Positions 33,515-46,824 of a stretch of 64,000 nt of DNA are shown one piece after another (positions within the stretch are counted from its first letter, which is position 1; each line of letters opens with the position of its first letter). A program made the translations under genes and the position numbers. The stretch covers positions 3,968,001-4,032,000 of the forward strand of contig NC_016476.1 in the NCBI RefSeq assembly GCF_000226095.1. Direction: 5' to 3'. This stretch comes from Thermothelomyces thermophilus ATCC 42464 (taxonomy: Eukaryota; Ascomycota; Sordariomycetes; Sordariales; Chaetomiaceae). Under the pieces are notes generated by a model. That model saw only the letters and a program-made list of their open reading frames with translations. It ran no database searches and was not told the DNA's origin.

Positions 33515-36500
33515 GCGACGTAGGCGAGAGACAGAATATCTTCCAAATATCAGCCAGTCATCAGCGGAAATCTGATATTCTTTGCAACGAAATCAGATGC
33601 ATATCGAGATGCTTATCGAGATGATTGTTTTCCAGGTCTCGCGATATTTGATTAATAAGTGCTAGGGTGATTGGTTGTTTCAAGCCGGCGATTATGCACT
33701 TGATGGGGGTCGCTCACCGACAGCTGAATGAGTTCTTTAAGACGGGTGTTAGCAACTGAAACGGAACCAGTAGTTCCCGTTGACTTCCCTATTATCTTAA
33801 TGCTGCGGCTCTTGCATCTGTGCACCTTGTTTTGCAGCCGAGTTCTCTTCTTCATGAATGAAGACCTCGCAACTGCTTTAGCTTCCCTTTTGCTTCTCCT
33901 CTCTGTCCTCAATCGTTCTCTCCTCTTGAATCATTTTGATATCCAAGGTGCCAGCCATCTTCTGTTTTTCCCCAATAGTCAGCCACCATTTCGAACGCCA
34001 GCAGTACCGAACCGACCAAATGCGGCCGTTGGAACAACGTTATAATACCTGTTTCTCACCAGCCAACTAGTGCCACCCGCTATTTTGCACCCTCGGCGAC
34101 CCTGCGTACATCCCGACTGTTCCATAGTCACTACCACACATTTCAACCGGGCTGCTCTCCCCAACGTGCATCTCGACAAAGCCCCGACTAACGCATCCAG
34201 CTCCTACGGCATCCCCTCGGCCATCCCATCATCCGCCGCCGCCATGACCCCAGACTTGCCAGCTTCCGAGTAAGTCGATCGTTGCTGCTTGACTCCTCAT
34301 CCAGTACCACGTCCAGACGGCCGCTGCGACAAAGATGAGAGAGAAACATGGCAACATGAAGGAGGAGGAGGAGGAGAAAGGGCCTTGGGGGGGGGGGGGG
34401 GGGACGCACTAATCCAACACCGCTGCGGGCACACTGGACTGTCCGATGTCTGGTGCGTACGTGTCCCGCGCGGGAAGCCGACCTCACCGGATTGGCTCTG
34501 GTGGGCTGGAGATGAAGATCGTTTCCGTGTCGTGTTCTACGGCCACGTCGCCGACGCCTTTGTCCGGGACCAGGAGCCGCAATGGAGTCGCGCGGCCCCA
34601 TTCCAACGAGAGCAGCTAAAACAGTAACGCCGGCTGCCCCTAATCTTTTTTTTTTTTTTTCGTCCCAGTGAAGAACGCTGATCCTAGGCTTCTTCGTAGG
34701 AGAATGAGTACGAATTAGTAGCGTAGCACTAACCCCCAATGGGGACTCTGGCTTAGACCCACAGACCGCATGTGGTCTCTCAAGTACGGAGCACATACGT
34801 TGTATGTATGTATGTACTTATGTAGACTGTTAGCGTAGTGTGTAGGCTTAGCGGAGTCAACAGCATGATAGGGAGTATGTATGTATTAATTAAGTACGGA
34901 CCCGGTAGGGAGGTGCCGCCATGGGATAATATGGGCTCGGTTCCCATGGCAAGGGTTCATCTCCCGCAGGCAACGCTTTGCACACGTGAGCAGAACGGGA
35001 TGGGCATGGATAGATATGTGATCTACGTGCATCCCAGGTGTCCCAAAGCGATTTGAGTGTCAGGTATCTGGCCTGAACTACTTGGTACGACAGACGGCAA
35101 AAACGCCGTACTGGGTACTTCAAGTTACACGTATACGGAGCTACATACGCGCATCCCGCGATTCCCTTACACCACTTAACTAGTGACCTACTCAAAATTG
35201 TCAGCCAAGGCTTGGTGAGTGTGTGACGGCGGTCGCGTCATCAAGGCTATCCTGTTGCGGAAGCTGCAGATTTCTGCTCTGTCTATTTACCGCGTGATGC
35301 TGGCGGAGTTCCCTACCACAGTGTCAGCGCAACTCATCGAAAGGAACCATCAGATTCGCACCTCAAGCACACAAGATTCTGGATGCTGTTCAGGAGCGAG
35401 AAAGAACGCGGCTCCCTCCTCCCACCTACGCTCGGCAACACGAATGCTCCAGGGTTATGGGCAACAGAGAGCTACGTGAACCAAAGGAACGGAACCGTTT
35501 TGTGTGCTTGTGGTTTTCTACTCTCCAGGCCGTCAGCATCTCTTTGGAAACCCCCCCCCCCCGGCCCTCTCCATTCATCAACTCTGATTGGTGATTGCAG
35601 GTGAAGCAGCTCATTAGTCAGCTCAGGACATTACCTATGTAAATCACGCGATGGGGCTATGACTATTAAACCATACACCTACACCGTACATGTTGTACCT
35701 GCTGTGTTCAGAGATGGCCTGCTTTACTACAGGAATTTTTTACCTCTTTTTTTCCCTTTTTTTTTTACCCCTGACCGTTGAGTGGTAGGACAAAGTGGCA
35801 AGCAATGTACCGAGCTCCACAACTGCGACTGCAGGAACGAAACTGTGACTTGAAAGGGAAGAATCGCCCTCTTGTAAGCTCCTTCGTTGTAATCCGAGCG
35901 TGGCGGAGATTTTCCCTGGGTACGCGTCTATCCACACTAGGACGTATTTGTCAGTCGGCGTATTTACTTTCTTTAACTCGATGGAAGCACATGCAAGGCT
36001 TCAATGGGTTCTTGTGGCAAAGTCAGGGCGTGATCAATGTGGGGACCGGGTCGGCCCGACACAAAGCGAGGCTCTCGTCTGGATCCCCCCTGAAAGTGGA
36101 AAACTTTTTCTTCTGGGCATGAATGACGCCAAATCACGACATGAGCAAAGTCTCGCAGAACCCGAGCAAAATGACGTCTGATATGCTGCTTTTACGGCTT
36201 GGGCTCCATCCCACGCGCGCAACGGCCCACAGGTCTGCATGGGTTCAACTGATGCAAGCCCAGGATTCCTTGCGGCCTGCCTTTCTCGTCAACAAAGGGC
36301 GCCTGGACGCCCTGGGATTGGGTAAATCCCTGTTGATGAAGACTGGGTCTGGAACCGCCGTGGTGGTTGTTGAGAAGAAGTGAAAAACCTTCAAGGGCCG
36401 GCCTCTGTTGCGCGGTTGATCTTTGCCTTTGAGACATAATTACTTACATATCCAACATACCCTACCGCACTCTCTGACTCTTCCCCAAGTTGGCATGTTC

Positions 36501-36524
36501 GTGCGGTGAAGGTTTTGGTCCGCC
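33515..36524. other. Long intergenic region
   Basis: 3 kb with no supported gene. It contains a run of 17 G (34387-34403) and a TATG microsatellite near 34,800. Short frames on both strands lack recognisable domains. Confidence 0.4.
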
Positions 36525-38451
36525 ATGTCCAAGTTGTTTTCAACCCGGGTCAGGCCCGCGAATGGAGACGGGGACGGAGACAACAAGGGTGTTGTTCTCT
36601 CGGATGACCAAGAGAGCCAGATTGGTAAGTTAAATATTTAAGTTAAACCACGGGATGGGGGGTCCTGCTCCCCAAACCAGAGCCTCGGCCCCCCTACGTC
36701 TGTCTACATATAGACACTGACTGACGCGGTCGTGGACAGGTCACCTCCAGGCGGCACGGGACGCTAAGCGGCAGATCGGCATCGTCTCTGCCTCTTTTCT
36801 AATCGTTAACCGCGTCATCGGCACCGGCATCTTTGCCACTCCCGGCTCGATCCTGACGCTTTCCGGCAGTGTCGGCCTGTCCCTGTTCATCTGGGTTGCC
36901 GGCATCCTCATAGCGGCCGCTGGCACGGCCGTCTACCTGGAGTTCGGCACTGCCATCCCCAAAAACGGAGGCGAGAAGAACTACCTGGAATACGTCTATC
37001 GCAAGCCGAAGTTTCTCGTTACCGGCTTGTACACGGGATATGTGATTCTGCTCGGTTGGGCCAGCAGCAACTCGGTCATTTTTGGGTACGTTGTGTGACG
37101 TTCGCCGCTCGCATTCGCTGCACTCCAGATGTTCCCAGCTAGATTCCAGGTGGTGATTCATCAGAGCGGACCAACAAGCTAACCAGAATGGCGTGCTCTG
37201 ATAGCGAATACATCCTCCACGCCGCCCAGGTCGAGGTCGACCGCTGGAATCAGCGTGGCATCGGCCTTGCCTGCATCACCGCCGCCTTCCTCATCCACGG
37301 GACGGCGTTGAGATGGGGCATCCGCCTCCAGAACGTTCTCGGCACTATCAAGGTCATCGTCATCTTGATCATCGTCGTCTCCGGCTGGGTCGCCCTCTCC
37401 GGCCGTCTCAAGCTGCCCGAGGATGAGCGGCCACACAACTTCACCAACGCCTTCGAGGGCACCACCGGCAGCGCCTACGGCGTCGTGACGGCCCTCTACA
37501 ACGTCATCTGGAGCTTTATCGGCTTCTCCAATGCCAACTACGCCCTGAGCGAGACCAAGAATCCCGTCCGGACGCTCAAGATCGCCGCCCCGCTGGCCAT
37601 CGGAACCATCTCGCTCCTCTACATGCTGGTCAACATCGCCTACTTCGCGGCCGTGCCCAAGGAGGAGATCCTGGCCGCCCGGCGGCTCGTCGCGGCCTCG
37701 CTCTTCCGCAATGTCTTTGGCGGCGCCGCGGAGCGCGCCCTGTCCGTCTTTGTCGCCCTCTCGGCCTTTGGCAACGTCCTCAGCGTCATCTTCTCTCAGG
37801 GCCGCCTCGTGCAGGAGCTCGGCCGCGAGGGCATCCTCCCATTTTCCCGCTTCTGGGCGAGCAACCGGCCCTTCAACGCGCCCCTCGCCGGCCTCTTTGA
37901 GCACTGGGTCGTCTCTGTCATCATAATGCTCGCCCCTCCCCCTGGCGACGCCTATGATTTTATTCTGAAGTGAGTTTGTTATCATCTTAGTTTCTCTCTC
38001 TTGCTCCCTTCTCCTCTGGGCGCCTCCACTAACCTCGCGGTCCTTTAAATACAGCGTGATTTCCTACCCTCTCGCCATCGTGAACGCCGCGGTTGCCGGA
38101 GGGCTCATCTATCTGTACCTGAACCGCAAGTCCTGGGGCTGGAACCCGCCCATCCGCGCGACTCTCCCCGTCGTCATCTTCTTCTTCCTCAGCAACATCT
38201 ATCTCGTAATCGCGCCCTTTGTGCCGCCCGCCGAAGGCCAGAACATCTACAGCTCGCTCCCGTACTGGATCCACTGCGTCGTTGGTTTCGGCATCATCTT
38301 TGCGGGCGGTGTCTACTGGCTGCTCTGGGCCGTCGTCCTGCCCAGGATCGGTGGCTATGAGCTGGTGCGGGAGACGGTCGTGGATGACATTGACGGCTGG
38401 GAACGCACCGTCTTCTTCCGGCGACCCATTGAGAGCTCGTCGAGCAAATGA
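36525..38451 (+). CDS. High-affinity methionine permease, MUP1-like (APC superfamily)
   Basis: A plasma-membrane amino-acid permease of the LAT/MUP1 branch, importing methionine (and probably cysteine) with protons. Four exons (36525-36624, 36740-37085, 37205-37969, 38055-38451) give 535 residues. The start is ATG 36525 (MSKLFSTRVRP) and introns are 115, 119 and 85 bp. The first membrane segment has NRVIGTGIFATPGSI, the unwound helix-1 substrate site of APC transporters. Later conserved blocks are PKNGGEKNYLEYVYRKP, WSFIGFSNANYALSETKNP and FSQGRLVQELGREG. About 12 membrane segments are visible. Family assignment is firm; methionine specificity is inferred from similarity to Mup1. Confidence 0.9.
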
Positions 38452-41280
38452 GCTTCAACACGCTGTTTTATACCCCGGTGCTTTGCTTTTTTTGTTCCAT
38501 GGGAGTTGGGATTGAAGCATCTTGGACGATGTTTTAATATCGGCTGTAATAATATGGACCCAATGAATAATTATACCCCTCAAGACTAGGTTCTTTCTGC
38601 ACAGCTCAACCTTGTTAGCGTCAATTGTCGCGGAACACAGCGAATTACCACGAACTCTGGTGGTTGGTGTGATCAAATCCCCTCAGGGTTCGAAAACGGT
38701 TAGTTAAAACAGTCCTACACATTGACTATCCTATGCTGCCCCAAATCGCCAAGCATTCTCCTGCTGGGTCCCCCCTTTCTCAACTGCCCACTTCTCAACG
38801 CTCTCCACCGCAAAAATTGTATCAAGCTTAGCAACCACAACGCCATCGTTGCCGGTAAAGACGCGTGCGAAAACTGGTGATCCACAAAGGCCTAAAGTCC
38901 CATGAAGCCGTGCTATGTGGGACTGGGAGGCAGACTGCAATGACGTGACAGGTTCCAGTTCTCTTGCTGTGATGAGAGATTTCAAGCGCCACACCTTGGC
39001 AGAGGCCGAGAGTTGCCTAGTGGTATCACTCCCGGCTTTCTGTAAAACCTCCCTTTTCATCAGCGTGTGGGCCTATTATAGTACGGCCTTCAGGTTTGTA
39101 TCCGCTGTCCTGATGCACGACTGGTGTACCGGATGATTATGATGGCAAACTCACTTTCCGCCCATGACGGACAGCAGAAGAAACCGAAAAAAAGAAAGGC
39201 ACCAGAGGGACGGCTTGATTTCCCTCTTGTTCCTGACCTCGTCCTGGCATTGAGTAACTTCCTGAACCCCTCGAAACCAAACTCGCTCAGTAACAGCTTA
39301 GAGCCAAATACCAACTTGAACCTAGAGATGTGCCAGTGTCCGTCAAGCTTCCTAAGGTAAGGAAGGTCCACAAGCGGACGTATCCCAGTATATTATAACC
39401 TTTCCTTCGAGAACTCAGCAAGACAACCCGGATGCCTGCCCAACACTCAACGGGCCGGCGAACACGAAAGCACCCCAAGGTAGGCGTGCCGTGATGGATC
39501 ATTGCTCAGACAAGCACAAACAGGAAACAAGTGAAGAAGTCGTAGAGACTGGAGCTCCGAGGCTCAGTATTACCTAAGGATTCGGGGCTTAGATAACGTA
39601 CATTTGCATGGATGGGATCAGACCCAGAATCAAATACCACAAGGGGCATGCACACCACTCTATGGCCCTCTATGCCCGGTACTTATTGCCGCCGTACAAT
39701 GCTGCTTGCGTTACTTGAAAGGCAGCTATGAAGATTTGAACCTTCCTCCCAATAGCGTCTTAGGGTTGGCCTCCGTCTTGGATCCATGTTCTCCCCGAGG
39801 ATGGCTTGGCATTCTATTAATAGTTATCCGTTTTAGACTGTTTGGAGGAGTACTGCACATCAAAATCCCGTGTAGAAGTTCTCGATTACAAGACATTTCG
39901 AAAGTGCGAGCTGTCCACTCACATAACGATAAAAGTCTGTTCCCCAGCTTGTCTTGAATCCTTCTCGGACACCTCTAGCCTGTTGCTTGATCAATGAGTC
40001 CCCAAAGGTACGGATCCTCTAAGCACATTAACATGGGTTGGCAACAACTGAGTGAGGAATGGACTAATTAATTAAGATATTTTTGCCTTCGTGTATACCA
40101 CGATTGGGGAAAGGACCCGATTTGGCAGAATGACGAACTGGTCATGAGCTGCACATGCTCAGGATCAGTTGCAGCCTCGTTCCCAATCGGTACGGGTTCT
40201 AATCTTCCGGGGAATGTTATATGAGAACTGACCATGTTGCAGACGAGAGATACATCAGCAACAAATATTAATTACGGAACGCTTGTGTGTATACAGTATT
40301 AATTGTCTAGTTCTCGGCTGATCAGCCAGTTACTTCTACATGGCCTAATTAACCCTTCCTCCTGTTCACCAGGGCAGTGAATGAGGTGTGAGGCATAATG
40401 TTTTGCTATCTAGCGTTACTGGGCTGGCTAATTATCTATGTAGGTCAACGGGCGCTTGGGTATCTCAATGTGTCGGAACCCAAAATGGAGAACCGGCTCC
40501 CGTTAGGGAACCATGATCAGGATAGTAGGTTATAAGGGCGCCTAAGCCGGCCTACACAATGTCATAAAGGTTTTTCGTAGATCGATAATTAGTTATGCTG
40601 TCCATTTGGTTTGTCCACCGAATGCGGTGAAAGAAAGTAAATAGATCGAGTGCTGACAGTAATTACTTGGTGCCGTTCCAGGTTATGACTGGGTAGTGGC
40701 CGTAAATCCGTACTGACCGGCGGTTGTGCGAGACAGAGCAGGCAAGAATGTTCCGGTTGACCTCCTTCCGGTGTATAGCACGGGAGAACTCGACAATGGA
40801 AATGGAGACGCAGAGGGAAAGACTCTTGCGTAGAGAGATAACTCTGTACAATATCGTCGGAAAATGGGGGGAAATAGGCCCAGGACTGTAGTAGCCTGAA
40901 TAACCAAAACATACAGTGCTCGTTCAACGTTGCAACTCCAGAAGTGGCGCGTTGCTTTGGGAAGTGGGGATCGCCTACTCCGTACGGAGTACGCCTAAGT
41001 TAATTAATTACGAATGCTGCTGCTCGGCGTGATTTTCAGAAAGATCCACCGCACACGCACTCCATGCATGAGGTTCGGACTTGCTCGGCGATGATGCCCT
41101 CCACCCTTAACTAAATCCGAGGGTTGGATGCGAATTCATGCATCCAATAACACCAGGTCTGTCCGCTCAACGTCAACCGAAAGCAAAGCAAAACTAATTA
41201 CGGCATTACCATTTCCATCGAATATAACAACACACTGATACCCCCATACAGACACATTAAATAATAAGTTCCACGCATTC
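38452..41280. other. Long intergenic region
   Basis: 2.8 kb without a supported gene. It includes a perfect 16-bp palindrome at 40976-40991. Open frames here (for example minus strand 38731-39060) show no domain I recognise. Confidence 0.4.
40976..40991. repeat. Perfect 16-bp palindrome
   Basis: TACTCCGTACGGAGTA is its own reverse complement. It lies about 290 bp upstream of the MFS gene at 41281 and could be a dimeric factor site or the tip of a small repeat; no function is shown. Confidence 0.6.
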
Positions 41281-42884
41281 ATGGCGACAGCGCAAGGCTC
41301 TTGGGCGCCCGGATCACTCGCAAAGCGCATCTTTTTCGAGCTCGGCCTGGCATCACTGGCGCGTTCGCCGCGCGATGTCAAGCTGCTGGTGGTGCAGCGC
41401 TTCGTGCGGTTCGTCGCGTACGGCAGCTCGACGCTGGTGCTCGTCTCGTTCCTGGGCGCCCTCGGCCACTCGCGGGCCCGCGCCGGGCTGTTCATGACGC
41501 TCACCCTCGTCGGCGACGTGCTCGTCTCGCTGCTGCTCTCCCTCAGCGCCGACCGCCTCCTCGGCCGCCGCGCCGTCCTCGTCCTCGGCGCCGCCCTCAT
41601 GGCCGCCTCGGGCCTCGTCTTCGCCGCCGCCCCGCCCTCCTTCTGGGTCCTGCTGGCCGCCGCCGTCCTCGGCGTCATCAGCCCCAGCGGCAACGAGGTC
41701 GGGCCCTTCCGCGCCGTCGAGGAGAGCATTGTCGCCCACCTCACCCCCGCCGCCGACCGCTCCGACGTCTACGCCTGGTCCACCCTCGCCGGCACCGCCG
41801 GCACCGCCGTCGGCGCAATGAGCTGCGGTTGGGCCGTCGAGGGCGCCAGCACCGCCCTGGGCTGGTCGCTCCTCGATGCCTACCGCGCCGTATTCTTGGC
41901 TTACGCCGGCTTGGGCCTGCTTAAGCTGGTCCTCGCCCTGGCGCTCTCCCCCGCCGTCGAGGAGGACGAGGAAATGTCTTCCGATTCCGGCAACCATCCC
42001 AGAGGTGCTCCGAATGCCACCACGCCGCTGCTTGGTTCCGAGGCCGCTTCCCAGCCCGAGGCCGGCAAGACCCGCTGGTGGGCAAAGCTGTTGCCGCGGC
42101 TCAGTCCCGAGAGCAGAGGCATCACGGCCATCTTCTGCCTACTGTTTGCCTTGGATTCCTTTGCCTCGGGTCTAGCCCCGTGGTAAGTCATGGCTCACAG
42201 ATGGGATCCCTATTAGCTGAACGGAGCGGCAGCTGACCGAGAACAGGTCCTGGGTTACATATTATTTCCGCTCTCAGTTTAGCCTTGAGGAGGGTCGGCT
42301 CGGGTCATTGTTCTTCACCACAAGCATTATCTCTGCTGTCTCGGTCGTCCTCGCCTCGTCCCTGGCCAAGCGCCTCGGGAATGTCAAAGTACGTCTTAGT
42401 TCTGTGCCCCACAGCTTTGGGGGAGATTTTTTGTTCTCTTTTTTTTTTTTTTTTTGGTCTTTTTCCCACCTCTAATATAGCAGCCACATGCTGACCTTGA
42501 TATCAGACAATGGTCTTCACTCACCTTCCATCCTCCATCTTCCTCGCCCTCATCGGAACTACCTCATCCCTGCCCTTGTCCATCCTCTTTCTCGTTCTCC
42601 GGGCTTGCACCCAAAATATGGACGCCGCCCCGCGCTCGGCATTCCTCGCCGCGGTACTCCTCCCCGGTGAGCGTACCGCCATCATGGGCGTCATCAATGT
42701 CGTCAAGACCACCGCGCAGAGTCTCGGCCCGTTCATCACCGGCGTCCTCGCCGGCAAGGGACTGTTTTGGGCCAGCTTCGTCTGCGCTGGCTCTCTCAAG
42801 GCCACCTATGACCTCGGCCTGCTGGCCGTCTTCAAGAACCACGCAAGAGCCAGGCAGGGGCCGCGCGAGGAGGAGCAGCCTTGA
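41281..42884 (+). CDS. MFS transporter, DHA1-like
   Basis: A major-facilitator membrane protein, probably exporting or importing a small molecule. Three exons (41281-42182, 42247-42388, 42507-42884; introns 64 and 118 bp) give 473 residues. The N-terminal half has about six membrane segments, with an MFS loop 2-3 motif degenerate as DRLLGRRAVLVLG. A charged cytosolic loop with PLLGSEAA separates it from the second half, which has APWSWVTYYFRSQF and RACTQNMDAAPRSAFLAAVL near its end. The Ala-rich, GC-rich coding is normal for this genome. No substrate can be named. It shares its direction with the permease upstream and the sugar porter downstream, but long gaps separate them. Confidence 0.85.
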
Positions 42885-44263
42885 AATCGTAGTCATTTCG
42901 GTAATTGGAATTTTACAAAGTCGCGGCATTATCCGAGTACGGAGAGCCGACCTCTCGCCCCAGCAATTGTGGATGACGGCATCGCCCTGCCATTAATAGT
43001 GGTTCTCTGTTTTCCGTTCCTGGCATTGGCAAGCGCTTTCATGCGCCAAATAAACAAACTGGGGCATGGTGGTATGACCGAATGGAGAGGGCAGACAGAA
43101 ACTAAGTGGCCCGGGGGAGCAAACTGCGAAACCCTACTCATAGTAGCTATGGAGCAGCTCTGGGGTCTCCCCCTCCCGATCCTGGCAGTGCCCCTGTTGG
43201 AAAGATTGAACATGGCCAACTTCTGTGTGCTTTCCTTTATCCGAGACGGCAACGGAGAGATGAGCCGGTACCCTATCTAGGCCGTCTACTAGTCTCGGTG
43301 TCGCCAGCTCGAACGAGGGGCCCCCAATGCCGTCAATTGGACGTGGAGTCTCTCGGCTGCCGCAAACGGGCTGGAGAAGATGAGGAAGACAGGGCCGGGC
43401 AGTTCCGAGATGAAAGGGCTGGTGCGGCAAGGCGGGGCAGCACGGCGCAGCGTGTGGCAGCAGGAGAGGACCGACCGGCGTTCCAGCTCTTCGCCCTCGT
43501 TCGATCTGCCATTTGATCCCGGGAGCGACGATGAGAGTAACCGAGGCTGAATGAGAAGCCACCATGCGCCCCTACGACCTCTGTTCACATAATTGAGGTG
43601 ATGCACATCTCTTTTGGTAATTACTTTCATGTTTCCTTTTCTGTGCTTTTCTTCTTCTCCATTCCTTCCCCCCCCCCTTTTTTTTTTTACTCCATTTGCG
43701 ACAGTTAATAGACGTCCTTATAGACCGCCGGGTGGCCGGCCGGGATCCTCCTTTCGCTGGTATTACCGCCCTCTGCCTTTGCGCCCTCGTCCATGTCCTC
43801 ATTGCTGTATTAATTAATAGGCCAAGAAGCCCAGCCAAGCAAACATGCAGATGCCGCGTGGGGAACACTCGACCCGAGGGCTTGGGTAATGGCTACCGTA
43901 TGCATGGGACTCCATTTCCCGAAAACCCGGGTTGGGACACCTGGCTCGAACAGTCGGTACCGACGCCCGCCCCCTTCTCCGCACGCTAGTTCCTTTGGGG
44001 CCCCGGACTAGACCGCCCCAACGCGTCGGCAGTTTGCACACCCCAGGGTCGCAGCGGGAATCGCGGGGCGCACGTGTGGACAAATAAAGACAGTGTTGAT
44101 CCCCTGCCGTTGCTGCCTGTCTATAATTAGTTAAGAGGCGTAAATTACTTCTTGTCCTGCGTGCATTCCCTTCTTCTCTCACTCCCAGGTTTGGCAAAGA
44201 TCTGAATTGTCATAATTATTAATATTCGCCACCGCAGGAGCAGCAGCAACAGTGGCAGCGCCA
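42885..44263. other. Intergenic
   Basis: 1.4 kb with no supported gene; a mixed C/T tract lies at 43,668-43,690. Confidence 0.4.
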
Positions 44264-46340
44264 ATGCCGTCCAATGAGCCATGGCTTACCAAGACCTTCC
44301 TCGCCTCCCTATTTCTGGGCATAGGAGGGTTTCTATACGGCTTGTGAGTTGAACGCGCCACCCTCACGCGACCAAGAGAGCCAAGCAGTGGATGCTGACT
44401 TCTGACTCTGCTCTCCTCAGCGACTCGGGCATCATCACCCCTAGTTTGGCCTTGGCGTCATTCTCGACCTACTTTGACAAGCCCAATGCGCCTCTCCGGG
44501 GCGCCATCGTATCGGTCTACCAAGCCGGAGGTCAGTATGCCGCCTGCCGCGACCTCTTCCCACGTCCAATTCTGACCAGTATTTAGCATGGCTCGGCAGC
44601 GCTTCGGTAGGCATCACCAGCGATAGATTGGGCAGGCGGAAGGCTATCGCCTTTGGGTGCGCTTGGGGAGTGTTGGGCGGAGCCTTGATGGCCGGTGCCG
44701 CACACGTGGCCATGCGTACGTGTCTTGCCCTCCGTATCCTCCTGGCCACCCAAGAAAGGAAACATGAGAGGACCACAGGCTGACGACATTGGTGTCACCT
44801 GCAGTCATTATCGGCCGCCTTCTCATCGGTTACGCTGTCGGTACCGTCACGGGTGTTGCTCCCGTCTTTGGAGCCGAGATTGCCAAGGTTGATACCATCC
44901 CCTCCCCCCTCTCCCCCTTTTTCCCACTCTGCGCCTCCTGAATCCGCGTTTCTGTCCCGCAAGCAGCTGATACCGGGACAGACCAACGAGCGTGCCAGGA
45001 TCACGGCCACGAACCAGATGAGTGAGTCTTCTTGAGGGTTTCTGCAATGTTCTTTATTTCTTCGACCATTCACTGACGAAACGACCTTGTCGCGCAGTGG
45101 TCGCCTGGGGATTCTTCGTTGCCCTCTGGACGGGCGTGGGCGAAGGAAAATGGTCTAACGCCAACCAGTGGCGGCTCGGCTTTGCGATCCAGGCGATTCC
45201 GGCCCTCCTTCTCGGGGTCGGCGTTCTGTTTATTGGGGAGTCCCCGAGGTGGCTCTGTCTCAAGGGCCGCTACGAGGAGGCCGAGAAGACTTTCCGGAGG
45301 TGGCATTACAACGGCAGAAACGACGAATGGTGCCGGACCGAGTTTGCCGCCATCCAGACGAGCATTGCCGAGGAGGTGCAAGCGCAGCACCGGCTCGGCT
45401 GGGGTGACCTCGTCCGCACCGCCCCGTTCCGCAGGCGGCTCTTCGTCGGGTCCTTCGTCTGGGCCGCTGCCATGCTTTCCGGTATCAGCTTCGTGCAGTA
45501 CTTCCAGACGGCTATCTATGCGACGCTGCAGTTCGACCAGGACCGGCAGCTGCTTGTCAGCGGTCTCTACGGCTGCGTGGCACCCGTTGCATGCATCCTC
45601 TCGCTCTTCTTCGTCGATCGCGTCGGCCGCAGGAAGATCCTGATCGGCAGCTCGGCTCTGTTGTCGATCTCCTACCTGATCATCACCGTACTCGCTGCCC
45701 TCTACCCGGCCATACCCGGCAAGCCAACCAACGAGGCGGCCCAGAAGGCCATCATCGCGTGCATATTCTTGGTGTCGGCCAACTACTCCGCACTGCTGGG
45801 GCCCATGACCTGGATCATTCCGTGAGTGACTCGACTCCGCAGGAGAGAATACTTCAGACAGGCTCTCAGACTAACGATATTCGCAGGCCTGAGGTCTTCA
45901 CGACCGAACTCCGTGCCAAAGCAAACGCGGTGGTCCAAGTCATCCACTACTCCATCAGCTTGATCATTACCCAATGTTCCCCGATCGCCCTCGAGAGGGT
46001 GGGCTGGAAGTACTATGTAACGAAACTCCCCCAGAAGCATACGCCGCTGCAGATTAGTCCTGCCGCTAACGAGAGGCACCAGATCCTCTTCATCCTCACA
46101 AACGCTCTGTGCACGCTCGTGTTTGCGGTTGCCTACCCAGAAACCCGAGGTATGCGAAACTCACGCCTGCTTGGCTCTCCGTCGTCCGTTAGCCGTGTTC
46201 TAACACCCGGTGCAGGCAAATCGCTCGAGCAGATCGACGAGATATTCGGCGACGTTCAAATTAAGCGTGACGTCGAATCTAGCCCTGAGAAGGAGGTCCT
46301 CGAGAAGGATGGTGTCTCGATTACCGAGGTGTCCAGATAA
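44264..46340 (+). CDS. MFS sugar porter (hexose/disaccharide transporter-like)
   Basis: A 12-segment sugar transporter of the plasma membrane. Nine exons fit one frame: 44264-44343, 44421-44530, 44587-44715, 44805-44887, 44967-45021, 45098-45821, 45887-46016, 46083-46149, 46216-46340 (500 residues). Family signatures are FDSGIITPSLA after helix 1, DRLGRRKA in loop 2-3, GESPRWL after helix 6, DRVGRRKIL in loop 8-9 and PETRGKSLEQID after helix 12. Introns are short (56-89 bp) except for their unusual number. The 66-bp intron 46017-46082 has no in-frame stop and is a multiple of three. The sugar cannot be told from sequence. Confidence 0.88.
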
Positions 46341-46824
46341 CGCGTCAAACCCAGCCTCCTAATAATTCACCCTCTATGGCACGGGCTCATCCGAAGTAAT
46401 AATGGACATATTAGAGTAATGGTATCCACTTTTTGATGGTGTAGAAATACATCATATCACTTTGTCTCGACCCTCGTCAGCTTCCAACGTAGACAAGGGA
46501 GGGGAGGAGCCTTCCATGAAGTTGGACACATAGGCTCTCATCTGCCTGCTACATGTACTCGCAAACAAGTTCGACCGATAAAGTACCAGTGCTAATTAAT
46601 TTGGGGACCCGAGCAACATCTCATCGAGAAGAATGTGCATTCGAAATGGCTCGCACCAAACGCACACATATAATAATTACTCCTCTTGGGCGACATACCC
46701 AAGACAAGAGAAACAAAGGGCTTGAAAATATCATGTTTCCAAGTTCCAAGGTACTTTTAGTGTTTTTAAACCCAATCAAACTCCAACAAAGCCCCAAGCC
46801 AGTTTTCTCGCCTCCTAACTCCTT
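46341..46824. other. Intergenic between convergent genes
   Basis: 484 bp between the stop codons of the sugar porter and the minus-strand VOC gene; contains both 3' ends, no gene seen. Confidence 0.4.

Noticed and set aside
34188-34796. 202-codon minus-strand frame in intergenic DNA
   Set aside because: Passes through the poly-G and poly-T runs and is dominated by Pro/Arg/Leu repeats; no domain.
41353-41997. 214-codon minus-strand frame in the MFS gene
   Set aside because: Gly/Glu-rich mirror of an Ala/Leu-rich membrane protein; a classic antisense shadow.
30303-46340. Secondary-metabolite cluster (OMT plus transporters plus zinc-cluster relic)
   Set aside because: No polyketide synthase, NRPS, terpene synthase or other backbone gene, and long gaps between the genes.
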